In this document: piece after piece, positions 63,430 through 64,000 of the stretch
How positions within the stretch are numbered: the first letter of the stretch is position 1
How the letters are laid out: every line of letters begins with the position of its first letter
Assembly: GCA_947631085.1 (NCBI GenBank)
Contig: CANRJY010000001.1
Span: 204,529-268,528 of the forward strand
Origin: an uncultured Clostridia bacterium
GTDB taxonomy: Bacteria > Bacillota > Clostridia > UBA1381
Reading direction: 5' to 3'
DNA length: 64,000 nucleotides
Made by a program: the position numbers and the translations under genes
The notes under the pieces: generated by a model
What the model saw: the letters and a program-made list of their open reading frames with translations, nothing else
Database searches by the model: none
What the model was told of the DNA's origin: nothing

Positions 63430-64000
63430 TAATGCATTCTGTCATGGAGAAATGACACGAGAAATATCCGAACGAGACAAAAGTGTCGGGAAGATAATTG
63501 GATATATTACTGATTTTTAAATTTTCTGTTGAAGTTAGGAAGGAGATACCCCATGATAGAGAGTCTTAACATCTCATTGAGGCGTTTAAACAGTTAAATG
63601 AGTGTATTTTTGAATGATATCGCGCGCTGAAGAGGCTGTAACTGTCGACGTTTAAGACACGGAAGAAGTTGATTATGCTACCTTGGAAAACTAGGATAAG
63701 GTTTTCGGCGAGCTGTCTATAATGTGCGAAGTATGGCTGGCTTAAATAGAACAAATCTTTCGGCAAATCAAGGGTAAAATGCATCCCGTCTTCACGCACT
63801 TCAACGAGTCCGTCCTTGACATACTGTAAAATTCATACTATATCTAGCTAAGACAAAAATCCCATAGATATTCCCGTCCGTAAAACATATGTATTTCATC
63901 ATAGAAAAATTAAATTTAGAAATTGAGCCAATCCCAAATTTTGTGTAAAGATAAGTTGAAAAGACCTCCAAGATGATATATAATAAAAATATCAAAATGG
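63430..64000. other. AT-rich terminal region without a recognisable gene
   Basis: Only short open stretches are present. A minus-strand stretch at 63566-63799 (77 codons) has no convincing ribosome site or family resemblance and may be the relic of another insertion. Nothing else could be supported. Confidence 0.5.

Noticed and set aside
63566..63799. Minus-strand 77-codon open frame near the window end
   Set aside because: No ribosome site, no family resemblance, and it lies in decayed AT-rich DNA; probably not a gene.

Overview
The window looks like chromosome from an anaerobic, spore-forming member of the Clostridia (Firmicutes); an Oscillospirales-like gut lineage is my inference. Support comes from spoIIP, cwlD and a GerMN protein (sporulation), the SCIFF peptide with its radical-SAM maturase (a Clostridia hallmark), rubrerythrin and an A-type flavoprotein (anaerobe oxygen/NO handling), FapR-controlled type II fatty-acid synthesis with FabK, strong GGAGG ribosome sites with frequent TTG/GTG starts, and sigma-A promoters with 17-bp spacers. 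No rRNA, tRNA or CRISPR array was seen; the only housekeeping RNA gene is ssrA (tmRNA).

Layout. 0-6 kb: ECF sigma factor with membrane anti-sigma partner, the rplS-lepB-rbgA group, spoIIP, and a CBS-domain CorC/HlyC membrane protein. 6-11 kb: a minus-strand macromolecular-synthesis operon dnaG-rpoD-prmA-(FprA-like flavoprotein); the flavoprotein has lost every expected diiron ligand. 11-20 kb: an S-layer-homology protein behind a promoter and a long structured leader, ssrA-smpB, a thioesterase, then pgi, a small P-loop protein, thrC and galK, the last two separated by an array of six palindromes. 20-27 kb: an AraC regulator divergent from a 2084-residue secreted GH2-type enzyme that has a hairpin plus T-run in its leader and an Asn at the usual acid/base position. 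27-34 kb: tig-clpP-clpX-lysA, rubrerythrin, GNAT, and a PadR/membrane-protein pair. 34.5-36 kb: an isolated nuclease-like gene behind its own promoter and folded leader, then rhaM. 36-44 kb: scfB/scfA (SCIFF), ftsY-smc-radical SAM-rnc. 44-51.5 kb: fapR-plsX-fabH-fabK-fabD-fabG-acpP-fabF with a textbook FapR operator in the fapR promoter. 51.5-58 kb: response regulator/kinase/GerMN operon, serC-serA, cwlD.

58-64 kb is accessory and decayed: an intact large serine recombinase, a second recombinase that lost its catalytic half, a fragment of a third, and then, at a sharp switch to AT-rich DNA near 60.8 kb, a cysteine-synthase-like gene, a frameshifted companion gene and a ruined IS256-family transposase.

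Most of the window is ordinary core chromosome. The best candidates for something unusual are the ligand-less flavoprotein, the structured leader before the SLH gene, the orphan HhH + PD-(D/E)XK-like protein with its own leader, the GH2 attenuator/active-site variant, and the recombinase graveyard at the AT-rich junction. All functional calls are from reading the sequence and recalling families; no database search was run.
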